DNA of 64,000 bases from Streptosporangium lutulentum. GTDB lineage: Bacteria > Actinomycetota > Actinomycetes > Streptosporangiales > Streptosporangiaceae. The position numbers and the translations under genes are program-made. The notes below the pieces were generated by a model, which saw only the letters and a program-made list of their open reading frames with translations, ran no database searches and was not told where the DNA came from. Of this stretch, positions 41,088-48,880 are shown one piece after another. The stretch lies in the NCBI RefSeq assembly GCF_030811455.1, contig NZ_JAUSQU010000001.1:6820001-6884000 (forward strand), given 5' to 3'. Each line of letters starts with the position of its first letter. Positions within the stretch are counted from its first letter, which is position 1.

Positions 41088-42973
41088 CTCTTCGCCGTCC
41101 GTCCCGTGGCGGCTCCGGCGCCCTCGGTGAATGGGCTCGCCCGCTCGGCCACGGCACGCTCGTGGCCGGATGCGGCGTCATCGCCCTGCTGGCGATGCAG
41201 AACAGCTACCTGCTTCCGACCCTCGTCCTGGCCATCGTCTTCTCGATCGTGGTCGTCGGCCTCGACGTGCAGCTCGGCTACGCCCGGCAGCTGGTGTTCT
41301 CGCAGCCGGTGTTCATGGCGGTCGGGGCGTACTCGACCGGGTACCTCACCTCCGTCCGGCAGATGGGCACGGTGCCGGCGTTCCTCATCGGGCTGGGCAT
41401 CTCGCTCGTGCTGGCCGTGGTCGTCGCCCTCGCGGTCAGCCGCGCGCGCGGAATCGCGCTGACGATCGTCACCGTCTTCCTCGTCCTGATCCTCACCAAC
41501 ATCCTGAGCGTGACCAAGTCGCTCGGTGGTACCGACGGCCTGGCGGGCATCCCGGCGGCGGCGATCGGCGGGCACGAGATCTCGACCCCGCTGCAGTTCG
41601 GCTGGCTCGCGCTGGTCGTCCTGGTCCTGTGTGTCGGCGTGGCCTCCCGCTTCGTGCACTCGGGTACCGGCGTCGAGGTGGCGCTGGCGGCGGAGAGCGA
41701 GGAGGCGGCCCGGGCGTTCGGCGTGCACGTCGCCCGCCGTCGTCTGCTCGTGTTCGTGTTCGCGGCGGCCTGCGCGGACATCGCGGGGTCGCTGTACGCG
41801 CAGTCGCAGGGGTTCGTCTCGCCGGACGGGTTCAACATCACGCTCGCGATGAATCTGCTGCTCATGCTGTACCTCGGTGGCAAGCGCTCGGTGATCGGCG
41901 GCATCGCCGGGTCCGTGATCCTGACGTTTCTGCCGGTGGTGTTCTCCGGCATCGCCGACTACTTCCTGCTCGTCGAGGGTGCGGCGTTCGTCCTGGTGCT
42001 CCTGGTCGCGCCTGACGGCATCGTCGGCCTCGTGAGCACCGGTGTTCGCCGGCTGACCGCCCGGTGGGGCGTACGGTTCGGCCGGGCGCGTCTCTCCGGG
42101 GCCGTGACCGGCGAGGAGGCGACGACGCCCGCCCACGCCGCCGCCACGGTGGACACCGTCGTTCATGCGCGCGACCTGACCAAGCGCTACAGCGGCATCA
42201 CCGCCGTCAACGAGTTGTCCCTGGCGGTGCCGGGGACCGGCATCACCGCCGTGATCGGCCCGAACGGCGCCGGCAAGTCCACGTTCTTCGACCTCATCGC
42301 GGGAGCGCAGCGCAGTGATGCGGGAACGCTCCAGTTCCGCGGTGCCGACGTCACCGGCGAGCCCGACTGGCGCCGTGCCCGGATGGGCGTCGCGCGCACG
42401 TTCCAGCGAGTACGGCTCGCCGAAGAGCTCAGCGTGCTCGACAACGTCGCGGCCGGTAGCCGTCTCGCGAACAAGGCCGGACTCGTCCGTACCCTCTTCG
42501 TCCCGAACCTGACCAGGGCGCGGCGTGCGGCCTGGCAGACGCTTGAGCGGATGGAGCTGTCTCACCTGGCGGCCGTCCGGCCGGGCGAGCTGACCCTGGC
42601 GAACCAGCGCATGGTCGAACTCGCCCGCTGCCTGGCCGGAAGCCCGGCGCTGTTGCTCCTCGACGAACCCGCGTCCGGGCTCAGCGACAGTCAGCGGTCT
42701 GACCTGGCGCAGGTGTTGAACGCACTCGAGAACGTGCCCGTGCTGATCATCGAGCACGACCTGGATTTCGTCGGAGCACTCACCGACCACGTCGTGGTCG
42801 TGGCGCTGGGCGAAACGATCTTCGACGGACGGTTCGACGAACTCGCGGCGGACCGGGGAGTCGCCGACGCGTTCCTGTCGGCCGGCCGGCACAAAGCCAA
42901 CGGCGAGAGCCGTACCGAGGACGCCGACCGAAGTCTCGAAGCCGCGACGGGGGCACCGACCGGCGACGGGTGA
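41075..42973 (+). CDS. Fused ABC importer permease-ATPase (LivM-LivG)
   Basis: 632 aa. Residues ~30-330 are a LivM permease (IVFSIVVVGLDVQLGYARQL; GGTDGLAGIPAAAIGG; MNLLLMLYLGGKRSVIGGIA). After a linker, residues ~365-610 are a LivG ATPase with AVIGPNGAGKSTFFDLIAGA, GELTLANQRMVELARCLAGS as signature region (lacking the usual LSGG) and LLLLDEPASGLSDSQ. Such fusions are known in actinobacteria. GTG at 41075 overlaps the LivH stop by 13 bp. Confidence 0.9.
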   Translation: MGNLTLRRPSRGGSGALGEWARPLGHGTLVAGCGVIALLAMQNSYLLPTLVLAIVFSIVVVGLDVQLGYARQLVFSQPVFMAVGAYSTGYLTSVRQMGTVPAFLIGLGISLVLAVVVALAVSRARGIALTIVTVFLVLILTNILSVTKSLGGTDGLAGIPAAAIGGHEISTPLQFGWLALVVLVLCVGVASRFVHSGTGVEVALAAESEEAARAFGVHVARRRLLVFVFAAACADIAGSLYAQSQGFVSPDGFNITLAMNLLLMLYLGGKRSVIGGIAGSVILTFLPVVFSGIADYFLLVEGAAFVLVLLVAPDGIVGLVSTGVRRLTARWGVRFGRARLSGAVTGEEATTPAHAAATVDTVVHARDLTKRYSGITAVNELSLAVPGTGITAVIGPNGAGKSTFFDLIAGAQRSDAGTLQFRGADVTGEPDWRRARMGVARTFQRVRLAEELSVLDNVAAGSRLANKAGLVRTLFVPNLTRARRAAWQTLERMELSHLAAVRPGELTLANQRMVELARCLAGSPALLLLDEPASGLSDSQRSDLAQVLNALENVPVLIIEHDLDFVGALTDHVVVVALGETIFDGRFDELAADRGVADAFLSAGRHKANGESRTEDADRSLEAATGAPTGDG

Positions 42974-43001
42974 CGGTTGACACGGAGAACACCTGGTACA
43001 G

Positions 43002-43028
43002 CGGGCCGCCCGACGTGCGGGCGGCCCG
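43002..43028 (+). terminator. Hairpin between transporter and substrate-binding genes
   Basis: CGGGCCGCCCG (43002-43012), loop ACGTG, CGGGCGGCCCG (43018-43028): an 11-bp perfect stem without T-tract. It may end or attenuate read-through, or protect the 3' mRNA end, allowing separate expression of the binding protein at 43123. Confidence 0.6.
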
Positions 43029-43122
43029 GAAGTCGATGTACCGCAGCTGGTGCGGCATGCCGCCACACCGGTAGGTCGAGCTGCGCCGATAGCGGGCGCA
43101 CTCACGAAATGAGGTAGTTGAA

Positions 43123-44331
43123 GTGAAAGTTCGATCTGCTGTTGTCGCGGGTGTGCTCGGTGCCGTGCTCGCGACCAGCCTGACGGCCTGCGGTTCCTCG
43201 TCGGCCTCCGACGCCGACTCCGCCGGCGGCTCCGGCTCGGGCGGCGACATCCAGCTGGGCGCCGTCTACTCGCTGACCGGCCCGACCTCGGTGCTGGGTC
43301 TGCAGGACAGCGAGGGCGCCAAGGCGGCGGTGAAGTACCTGAACGACAACGGCGGGCTGCTGGGCAAGCAGATCAACCTGACGGTACTGGACGACAAGTC
43401 CCAGCCGTCGCTGGCCGTGCAGCTCGTCGGCCAGCTCACGAGCCGCAACCACGTGTCGGCGATCGTCGGCCCGGACGAGCAGACCGCGGTGACGGCCGCC
43501 GTGCCGGCCGCCGCCCGGGCCCAAGTGCCGATCATGACGAACGGCGGCAGCTGGCCGGGTCCGCTCAAGGCCGACCAGCAGAAGTGGGGCTGGGCCGCCA
43601 CCACGCCGACCACGGTGATGATCGACCAGTTCATCGACTACTTCAAGGCCACCGGCGTGAAGAAGGTCGCCATCCTCGGCAACGGTACGTCGTTCTCCGA
43701 CGCGCTGCCGGCGTACCTGGCCACGAAGACGGACCTGCCGTTCACGGTCGTGGTGAACTCGAAGTTCACCTCGGGGGCCGTCGACGTCTCGCCGCAGGTC
43801 CTCCAGGCGGTCAACGCCAAGCCCGACTTCGTCATGTCGTGGATGTCGGGTCCCGACGCGGTGAACGTGGTCAAGACGTTCAAGCGGCTGAACGTGGACG
43901 TCCCGCTGGGCATGAACGGCGGCACGACGACACCGAGCTTCGTGGACGCGGCCGGCAAGGACGCCCTGACCGGGGTGATCGCCGGCACCTACTCGGCCCA
44001 GCTGTACGACTCGCTGCCGGCGGACACCGCCAACAAGACGCAGGTCAAAGCCTACCTCGACGGTATGGCCGCGGCAGGCCTCGACGCCGCCGGCGGCGCG
44101 AGCAACGCGATCATGGGCTGGGAGTCCGTGATGTCGCTCGCCGACGCCATCAAGACGGCCGGCTCCGCCGACTCCGAGAAGATCAACACGGCTCTGGCCG
44201 GCCAGCACTTCGTCGGCGCGATGTCGGTGTGGACGCGCACGGCCGACGACCACGCCGGCGCCGAGGGCGGTTACCTCCTCGCCAAGTTCGACGGCAACGA
44301 GTGGAAGGGCCTGAGCAACCCCGAATCCTGA
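43123..44331 (+). CDS. livJ: ABC importer substrate-binding lipoprotein (LivJ-like)
   Basis: 402 aa. Lipoprotein signal MKVRSAVVAGVLGAVLATSL followed by TACGSSS, with the lipobox Cys near residue 23. The mature part has the periplasmic-binding fold of type I (LGAVYSLTGPTSVLGLQDSE; VSAIVGPDEQTAVTAAVPAA). GTG start with upstream GAGGTAG. It captures the imported substrate outside the membrane. The binding specificity cannot be read from sequence; genomic context suggests an aminoaromatic acid or conjugate. Confidence 0.9.
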   Translation: MKVRSAVVAGVLGAVLATSLTACGSSSASDADSAGGSGSGGDIQLGAVYSLTGPTSVLGLQDSEGAKAAVKYLNDNGGLLGKQINLTVLDDKSQPSLAVQLVGQLTSRNHVSAIVGPDEQTAVTAAVPAAARAQVPIMTNGGSWPGPLKADQQKWGWAATTPTTVMIDQFIDYFKATGVKKVAILGNGTSFSDALPAYLATKTDLPFTVVVNSKFTSGAVDVSPQVLQAVNAKPDFVMSWMSGPDAVNVVKTFKRLNVDVPLGMNGGTTTPSFVDAAGKDALTGVIAGTYSAQLYDSLPADTANKTQVKAYLDGMAAAGLDAAGGASNAIMGWESVMSLADAIKTAGSADSEKINTALAGQHFVGAMSVWTRTADDHAGAEGGYLLAKFDGNEWKGLSNPES

Positions 44332-44341
44332 CCCGGCTCGC

Positions 44342-44375
44342 GGGACCGGTATCCACCATCGTGGGTATCGGTCCC
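44342..44375 (+). terminator. Hairpin after livJ
   Basis: GGGACCGGTATCCAC (44342-44356) pairs with GTGGGTATCGGTCCC (44361-44375) with two G-T wobbles. It lies 11 bp after the livJ stop and separates it from the hydrolase gene 110 bp on. Confidence 0.6.
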
Positions 44376-44442
44376 GGCCCGTTTCACCACTACAGACGAC
44401 GACAGTCGCTCGGGCCGCCGCCCGGCACCGCTTGGAGGACGA

Positions 44443-45330
44443 ATGGACAGCATTGAGATCGGCGACGTCTCGGTCAACCGCATCGAGGAGTTCGTCCACT
44501 GGGCGATGCCGATCGATCGGTACTTCCCCGGAACCGACGAGGCCGCCTGGCTGGCGAACCGGGACTGGCTTGAGCCGGACCACTGGGACGCCACCTCCAA
44601 GCGGGCGCACACCGTGTTCCACAGCTGGTTGATCCGCAGCGGCGGGCAGAACATCCTCGTCGACACCGGGGTCGGCAACGGCAAGCTGCGCCCGTCCATG
44701 CCGGACTTCAGCATGCGGCAGACGCCGTACCTGCAGACCCTGGAGTCCGCCGGCTTCCGGCCGGACGACATCGACCTGGTGATCTGCACGCACCTGCACG
44801 TCGACCACGTCGGATGGAACACGCACGGTGTGGACGGCGAGTGGGTCCCGACGTTCCCGAACGCGCGTTACGTCTTCGCCCGGCCCGAGGTCGAGTTCTG
44901 GGATCCCGGCAACAAGATCCGCCGCCGCGGCGAGCAGGTCAACGAGAACGTCTTCGACGACAGCGTGCGGCCGATCCTGGACGCCGGCCTGGCCGACGTC
45001 TGGGACGGACCGAGCCTGACGATCGACGAGAACGTCCGCCTCGAACTCGCCCCCGGTCACACGCCGGGCCTGGCGGTCGTGAAGGTGCGGGCCGGATCGG
45101 ACCAGGCGATCTTCGTCAACGACATCCTGCACTCGCCGATGCAGGTGCTGGACTGCGCATTGAACAGTTGCTTCTGCGAGGACGAGGCCGAATCCGTCGA
45201 GACCAGGAAGAACGTTCTGGGCTGGGCGGCCGACAACCGTGCGCTGATCTTCCCGGCCCACTTCAACGGACAGCACGTCTTCCGTGCCGAGCGGCGGGAC
45301 GGCCGCTTCGCGATCGCCGAGTGGATCTGA
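44443..45330 (+). CDS. Metallo-beta-lactamase-fold hydrolase
   Basis: 295 aa. CTHLHVDHVGWNTHGVDGEW is the HxHxDH zinc motif near residue 110, ELAPGHTPGLAVVKVRA gives the next His and IFPAHFNGQHVF the last. Proteins of this AttM/AHL-lactonase-like branch cleave lactones and related cyclic esters, amides or carbamates. In a 3-hydroxyanthranilate island it might open a fused-ring precursor (for example a benzoxazolinone-type carbamate), but that is speculation. The start ATG has GGAGGA 5 bp upstream. Ends in a strong hairpin. Confidence 0.8.
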   Translation: MDSIEIGDVSVNRIEEFVHWAMPIDRYFPGTDEAAWLANRDWLEPDHWDATSKRAHTVFHSWLIRSGGQNILVDTGVGNGKLRPSMPDFSMRQTPYLQTLESAGFRPDDIDLVICTHLHVDHVGWNTHGVDGEWVPTFPNARYVFARPEVEFWDPGNKIRRRGEQVNENVFDDSVRPILDAGLADVWDGPSLTIDENVRLELAPGHTPGLAVVKVRAGSDQAIFVNDILHSPMQVLDCALNSCFCEDEAESVETRKNVLGWAADNRALIFPAHFNGQHVFRAERRDGRFAIAEWI

Positions 45331-45349
45331 ACCCGCGGCGACTGCCGCG

Positions 45350-45382
45350 CTCCGGGCGGCCCCGGATCCGGCCGCTCCGGAG
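45350..45382 (+). terminator. Hairpin after the MBL hydrolase gene
   Basis: CTCCGGGCGGCC (45350-45361) pairs with GGCCGCTCCGGAG (45370-45382) with one bulged base; 19 bp after the hydrolase stop. Serves as end of the rightward unit facing the leftward GntR gene. 45390-45550 shows no convincing gene. Confidence 0.6.
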
Positions 45383-45554
45383 CGACCCAGTCTCGGTTTG
45401 TGGTGCCTCTTCCTGATCACGTATCGCCCGGGGTCAGGGAGAGGCTCGTGGTCCGCGCGTCTACCGCGGCCGACGTCGCGGAGGCAGCCGTGACGGACGC
45501 CATCGCGGCCGACCGAGTATCGGCCGGCCGCCTGACGACGGCATGACCGGCGCT

Positions 45555-46247
45555 CTAGCGACGCGAGGCGGTCAGGCGGGCATGCCGCGCCGCCATCGTC
45601 TCCGCACGCTTGCGCGAACCGCTTTCGATCGCGTCGACCAGGTCGCGGTGCACCATCACACCGTCGCCGTTGAGGGCCGTTTCGGTCGTCACCGCGGAAA
45701 CTCGGCTGGATACGAAATCCAGGAGCCCCAGGTACAGATTCCGCAGAATCAGGTTGGGCGAGATCTCAGCCATGCGGCGGTGTAGTTGCCAATTCGTCTT
45801 CAGGTATTGAGCAGCGTCGCCGGCGGCGCTCATCTGCTCCAGGATCTTGCGTAGGTCCGCGATATCGGCCTCGGTGCGGTGCTTGGTGGCATCGCGAATG
45901 ACGAGTGGCTCCAGGCCGTCACGAATGTCCAGTGAGTCGGCGACGGATACCGATTCCCCGCTGAGTTCGAGCATTTTGCGCCCGAGACGAACAACAAGGG
46001 TCGGGCTGGCCACGAAGAGGCCTCCGCCGATGCCCGGCCTGACCTCGATCGTGCCGCGCGAACTCAGCAGCCGAACCGCCTCGTTGACGGTCGCGACCGC
46101 GACGTTGAACTCTTGGCGCAGGCTTTCCTTGGTGCCGAGGTGGTGACCGGCAGGCAAGTTCTGTTCGCTGATCCGCTCCTCGATCCGCTTCGCCACGGCG
46201 TCGGAGCGGGATGTCCACGGCACGCCCGACGTCTGGTCGCTGCTCAC
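45555..46247 (-). CDS. GntR/FadR-family regulator (FCD domain) of the catabolic island
   Basis: 230 aa. N-terminal winged helix (EERISEQNLPAGHHLGTKES; VAVATVNEAVRLLSSRGTIE) and all-helical FCD ligand-binding domain with the metal-ligand pattern NWQLHRRMAEISPN, VMVHRDLVDAIESG and MAARHARL. Such proteins usually repress catabolic genes until the substrate or an intermediate binds. The four matching sites A-D are the natural targets (inference). GTG start. It precedes the ACMSD-like gene's stop by 60 bp in the same orientation. Confidence 0.85.
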   Translation of the reverse strand: MSSDQTSGVPWTSRSDAVAKRIEERISEQNLPAGHHLGTKESLRQEFNVAVATVNEAVRLLSSRGTIEVRPGIGGGLFVASPTLVVRLGRKMLELSGESVSVADSLDIRDGLEPLVIRDATKHRTEADIADLRKILEQMSAAGDAAQYLKTNWQLHRRMAEISPNLILRNLYLGLLDFVSSRVSAVTTETALNGDGVMVHRDLVDAIESGSRKRAETMAARHARLTASRR

Positions 46248-46306
46248 AGCCTTGCCTTTCCATTCGTCCGCGTAGATACAAGCCTAGCGTGCTATGGGCC
46301 TTGATC

Positions 46307-47335
46307 CTAAGGGGCGGGTCGTGCTCGTTCCGCCAAGGCGCTGATCAAACGCTCGGCGTTCCCTCCGAGGATCGCATCCCTTGCCTCTTCGGCGACCGAC
46401 AACTTGCCGACCGTCGAGGCGGCGTCGACGTCGGCGAGATCGAAGGGCATGTCGGTGCCCAGCAGCACCCGCTCGGCACCCACTTCTTCGATGAGCCGCT
46501 CGAGCATCTCGCCGCTGAACACCGCGGTGTCATAATGCAGCCGCCGCAGATAGTACGCCGGAGGATTGGGGACCGTCTGGGTCTCGGCTTTGCGCGTCCA
46601 CCCGATCGTCAGGCGGGGGGCGAGGCCGGTGAGGCACCCGCCGCCGTGGGCCAGGCAGAGCACCGGACGGTGGCGGTCGAGAACACCGCCGAAAATGAGG
46701 CGCGCGACGGCGAGAGCGGTCTCGGCCGGGTAGCCCAGCAGCTGCGCCAGGTGATAATCGCGCAGTCGCTCCGGTGACGACGTCCGGCTCGGATGGACGA
46801 AGCAGAAGGTCTGTCGTTCGCTCAGGAAAGCCCACACCGGCTCGTTGATCGGGTCATCGAGTTCGCGCCCACCGCCGAACGTGCCGATCGTGACCCCGGC
46901 CATTCCCAGTTCCTCAACGCATCGGGCGGCCTCCTGGGCGGCGCCTTCGATTCCGATCGGAACCGTCGCGAGGGCGACCAGACGTTCGGGGGCCGCTGCG
47001 ACGAACTCGGCCAGCGCGTCGTTCGAACGGCGTGTCACGTCCATCACGAACGCCGGGTCCGTGGACATCGACGCGAAGACGAACGGCGCCGCCGAGACCG
47101 CTTGGATGTCGATGCCCGCCGCGTCCATGGACGCCAGCCGGTGGGAGACGCTGTACTGGTCCGGCGGCAACGGGATACGCGCGCTCTGGGCGATGCCCGA
47201 GATGCTCGGGTGCAGGTGCAGCGCCATCTCGTCCACGTGGGACAGGTCCGCCAGCCCGTGCGCTGCGAGGTCCTCGAGCAGCCGCATGGGCAGTGCGTGG
47301 GCGTGGACGTCGACGACAGGTCGGTGGGTGCTCAT
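46307..47335 (-). CDS. nbaD: ACMSD-like amidohydrolase (2-amino-3-carboxymuconate-6-semialdehyde decarboxylase)
   Basis: 342 aa from MSTHRPVVDVHAHALP, which holds the HxH zinc motif. VLCLAHGGGCLTGLAPRLTI provides a His, LLGTDMPFDLADVD the Asp, all as in the amidohydrolase-2/ACMSD family. It would decarboxylate the ring-cleavage product to 2-aminomuconate 6-semialdehyde, the missing step between the dioxygenase and the dehydrogenase. An in-frame start at 47416 adds 27 residues but lacks the family N-terminus. Promoter D lies ~220 bp upstream. Related gamma-resorcylate-type decarboxylases are the main alternative. Confidence 0.82.
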   Translation of the reverse strand: MSTHRPVVDVHAHALPMRLLEDLAAHGLADLSHVDEMALHLHPSISGIAQSARIPLPPDQYSVSHRLASMDAAGIDIQAVSAAPFVFASMSTDPAFVMDVTRRSNDALAEFVAAAPERLVALATVPIGIEGAAQEAARCVEELGMAGVTIGTFGGGRELDDPINEPVWAFLSERQTFCFVHPSRTSSPERLRDYHLAQLLGYPAETALAVARLIFGGVLDRHRPVLCLAHGGGCLTGLAPRLTIGWTRKAETQTVPNPPAYYLRRLHYDTAVFSGEMLERLIEEVGAERVLLGTDMPFDLADVDAASTVGKLSVAEEARDAILGGNAERLISALAERARPAP

Positions 47336-47554
47336 CGACACGCGCACCCGGCCCGATGAACCGCGTCCGAACCCTCGGAACGCATCGCCCGACACGCAGG
47401 ACCGGCACCCATTCAATTAGACCCTTCGCCGTGGGAGTGGAGGCCGGCTCGACCGGACCGAGTTGCGGTCGGCACATGGACGGCCGGGGACACGCGCGAT
47501 CACTGTTCCCGTACCGGATCGCCGACACCGGGCAACTAGCGCGTGTCCACACAC

Positions 47555-47583
47555 AACATATTGGTAATAATGGTTGCTGTCAA
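47555..47583 (-). promoter_or_regulatory. Island promoter/operator D (ACMSD-like gene)
   Basis: Minus strand: TTGACA (47578-47583), 17 bp, TATGTT (47555-47560), core TATTACCAATA. It is the most diverged of the four copies but keeps -35, spacing and -10. Reads left toward the ACMSD-like gene. Confidence 0.72.
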
Positions 47584-47594
47584 TGACGAGGGCT

Positions 47595-47771
47595 TCAGGC
47601 GTCGCTGGGCCCGGGCTCCCATCCGGTCTGTTGCGCCCACTCGTCGGCCCGCTGGATGATCTGCCAGCAGATCGCATCCTTCGCCTGGGTGTATGTCAGC
47701 CGGTCATGCCGGTGGCGTTCCGCCGGCTCGCGTTTGACCTCGGCGTAGGCGTCCCTCGACGGTGCATCCAT
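47595..47771 (-). CDS. Small hypothetical protein, 58 aa
   Basis: ATG at 47771 gives MDAPSRDAYAEVKREPAERH and ends TGWEPGPSDA just beside promoter D. A helical, Glu/Arg/Trp-containing peptide (AICWQIIQRADEWAQQ). No family known to me. Its frame and composition look coding, but there is no second line of support. It reads toward promoter D, so transcription from it could run into the ACMSD unit. Confidence 0.4.
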   Translation of the reverse strand: MDAPSRDAYAEVKREPAERHRHDRLTYTQAKDAICWQIIQRADEWAQQTGWEPGPSDA

Positions 47772-47951
47772 GATTACCGACGTTTTCCCGGTCCGCGGCG
47801 CGGATCCGGCGGGCCCGGCACCGTCGCGACCACTCTCCGAGCCCGTTCCCCGCCGCCTCCGGCGGGCGGGTCGACGGCAAGGGAGGTGGGATGTGCGCGG
47901 GTACGCGAACGTGGTTGCGGACAGGATCACCGCTTTGTCATGGTGTCCGCC

Positions 47952-48554
47952 ATGAAGCGTGAGCCAGGCACCGACCCCGACCGCCACCGCGACCCGGGAC
48001 GGTGGTTGGCTCAGTTCGCCGGCCGGATCCTCGTAGTCTGCCCACAGTGCGGTGGGCGTGCCGTCGTCGTTCCCCGGCCGGGTCTTCCTGAACTCAAATA
48101 CTTCAGTGAGCTGTTGTTCCGGCCGCGCCGTTTGACGTGCGGGGAGTGCGGCGCCATCGCCGAGTGGGCATCCGAACTGCGAGGGGGCGGGTTGGTCGGC
48201 GCGGCATTGGGAGGCACTGAGGACCCGTTCTTCCGTCGACCTCTGTGGCTGCAGACCCGTTGTGCCGGTCAGATCCTCTGGGCCTACAACGAGGAGCACG
48301 TCAACGAACTGGCGGCCTACGTTGACGCCCGGTTACGAGAGCGCGGCGTCGCTCGGCCGACGATGGCCATGTTCGCGCGATTGCCACGATGGATGAAGAC
48401 CTCTGGCAATCGCTCAGACGTCCTCGCCGGCTTGGAGAGGCTGCGAGTTCTTGCCAGGCGATCGGCGTCCGCCGACCGGTCCGACGTCGCACATGAGCGC
48501 GGCGACCGTCCTCGGCCACACGGGAGCGTGTTTTTCCGGGGCGGCCCGTACTAG
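47952..48554 (+). CDS. Zinc-ribbon protein of unknown function, about 200 aa
   Basis: Starts MKREPGTDPDRHRD (ATG at 47940 is an alternative). VVCPQCGGRAVVV and RRLTCGECGAIAE form a CxxC...CxxC zinc ribbon in the first half; TRCAGQILWAYNEEHVNELA and a helical RLPRWMKTSGNRSDVLAGLE segment follow. This combination recalls a widespread actinobacterial family annotated as TFIIB-type zinc ribbon protein. No clear role or operon partner. It lies outside the catabolic genes but inside the att 6-7 interval. Confidence 0.7.
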   Translation: MKREPGTDPDRHRDPGRWLAQFAGRILVVCPQCGGRAVVVPRPGLPELKYFSELLFRPRRLTCGECGAIAEWASELRGGGLVGAALGGTEDPFFRRPLWLQTRCAGQILWAYNEEHVNELAAYVDARLRERGVARPTMAMFARLPRWMKTSGNRSDVLAGLERLRVLARRSASADRSDVAHERGDRPRPHGSVFFRGGPY

Positions 48555-48639
48555 GCAGGGTCTTCAGAGCACCGAGTCAAGTGGCCGACAAGCTTCCACG
48601 GCCCATCGTCGATCCACCTTGAGCCATTCAGTCTGGCTC

Positions 48640-48779
48640 CCGGGCCATTGACCAGGGTGACGAGGGGGCGACCACGGTCACTCATGACCGGTCGCACACC
48701 CAGGTCAACACCCCTGACGGTCGTGATCCACACGATTCCCGAGCTGACCGCGCGGGTTCGATTCCCGTCACCCGCTCCA
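48640..48779 (+). repeat. att copy 7: type a flank plus tRNA-Gly 3'-half repeat
   Basis: Flank GGGCCATTGACCAGGGTGAC then GGCGACCACGGTCACTCATG (48640-48734). The tRNA core (48735-48779) reads GATTCCCGAGCTGACCGCGC, then an unchanged T-arm and CACCCGCTCCA. AAGGCCCAGGTC follows (48785), but the returning hairpin arm is lost. It is the right-hand partner of copy 6. Confidence 0.75.
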
Positions 48780-48880
48780 CGTCGAAGGCCCAGGTCCCTG
48801 ATTGTTTCCAGAGCGTTCCCGATCTTCCGTTTTCCAGGCCGGGAGTTCACTGCCGTATCTGCGAGCCCAGCCGGCATCAC

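Noticed and set aside
41009-43105. Long minus-strand open frame opposite the LivM-LivG gene
   Set aside because: Antisense shadow of an ABC transporter gene with clear motifs; low-complexity composition.
43102-45420. Very long open frame on the minus strand opposite livJ and the MBL hydrolase
   Set aside because: It is the antisense of two well-supported genes; high GC keeps stop codons rare. No family motif and an Arg/Val/Asp-rich composition.
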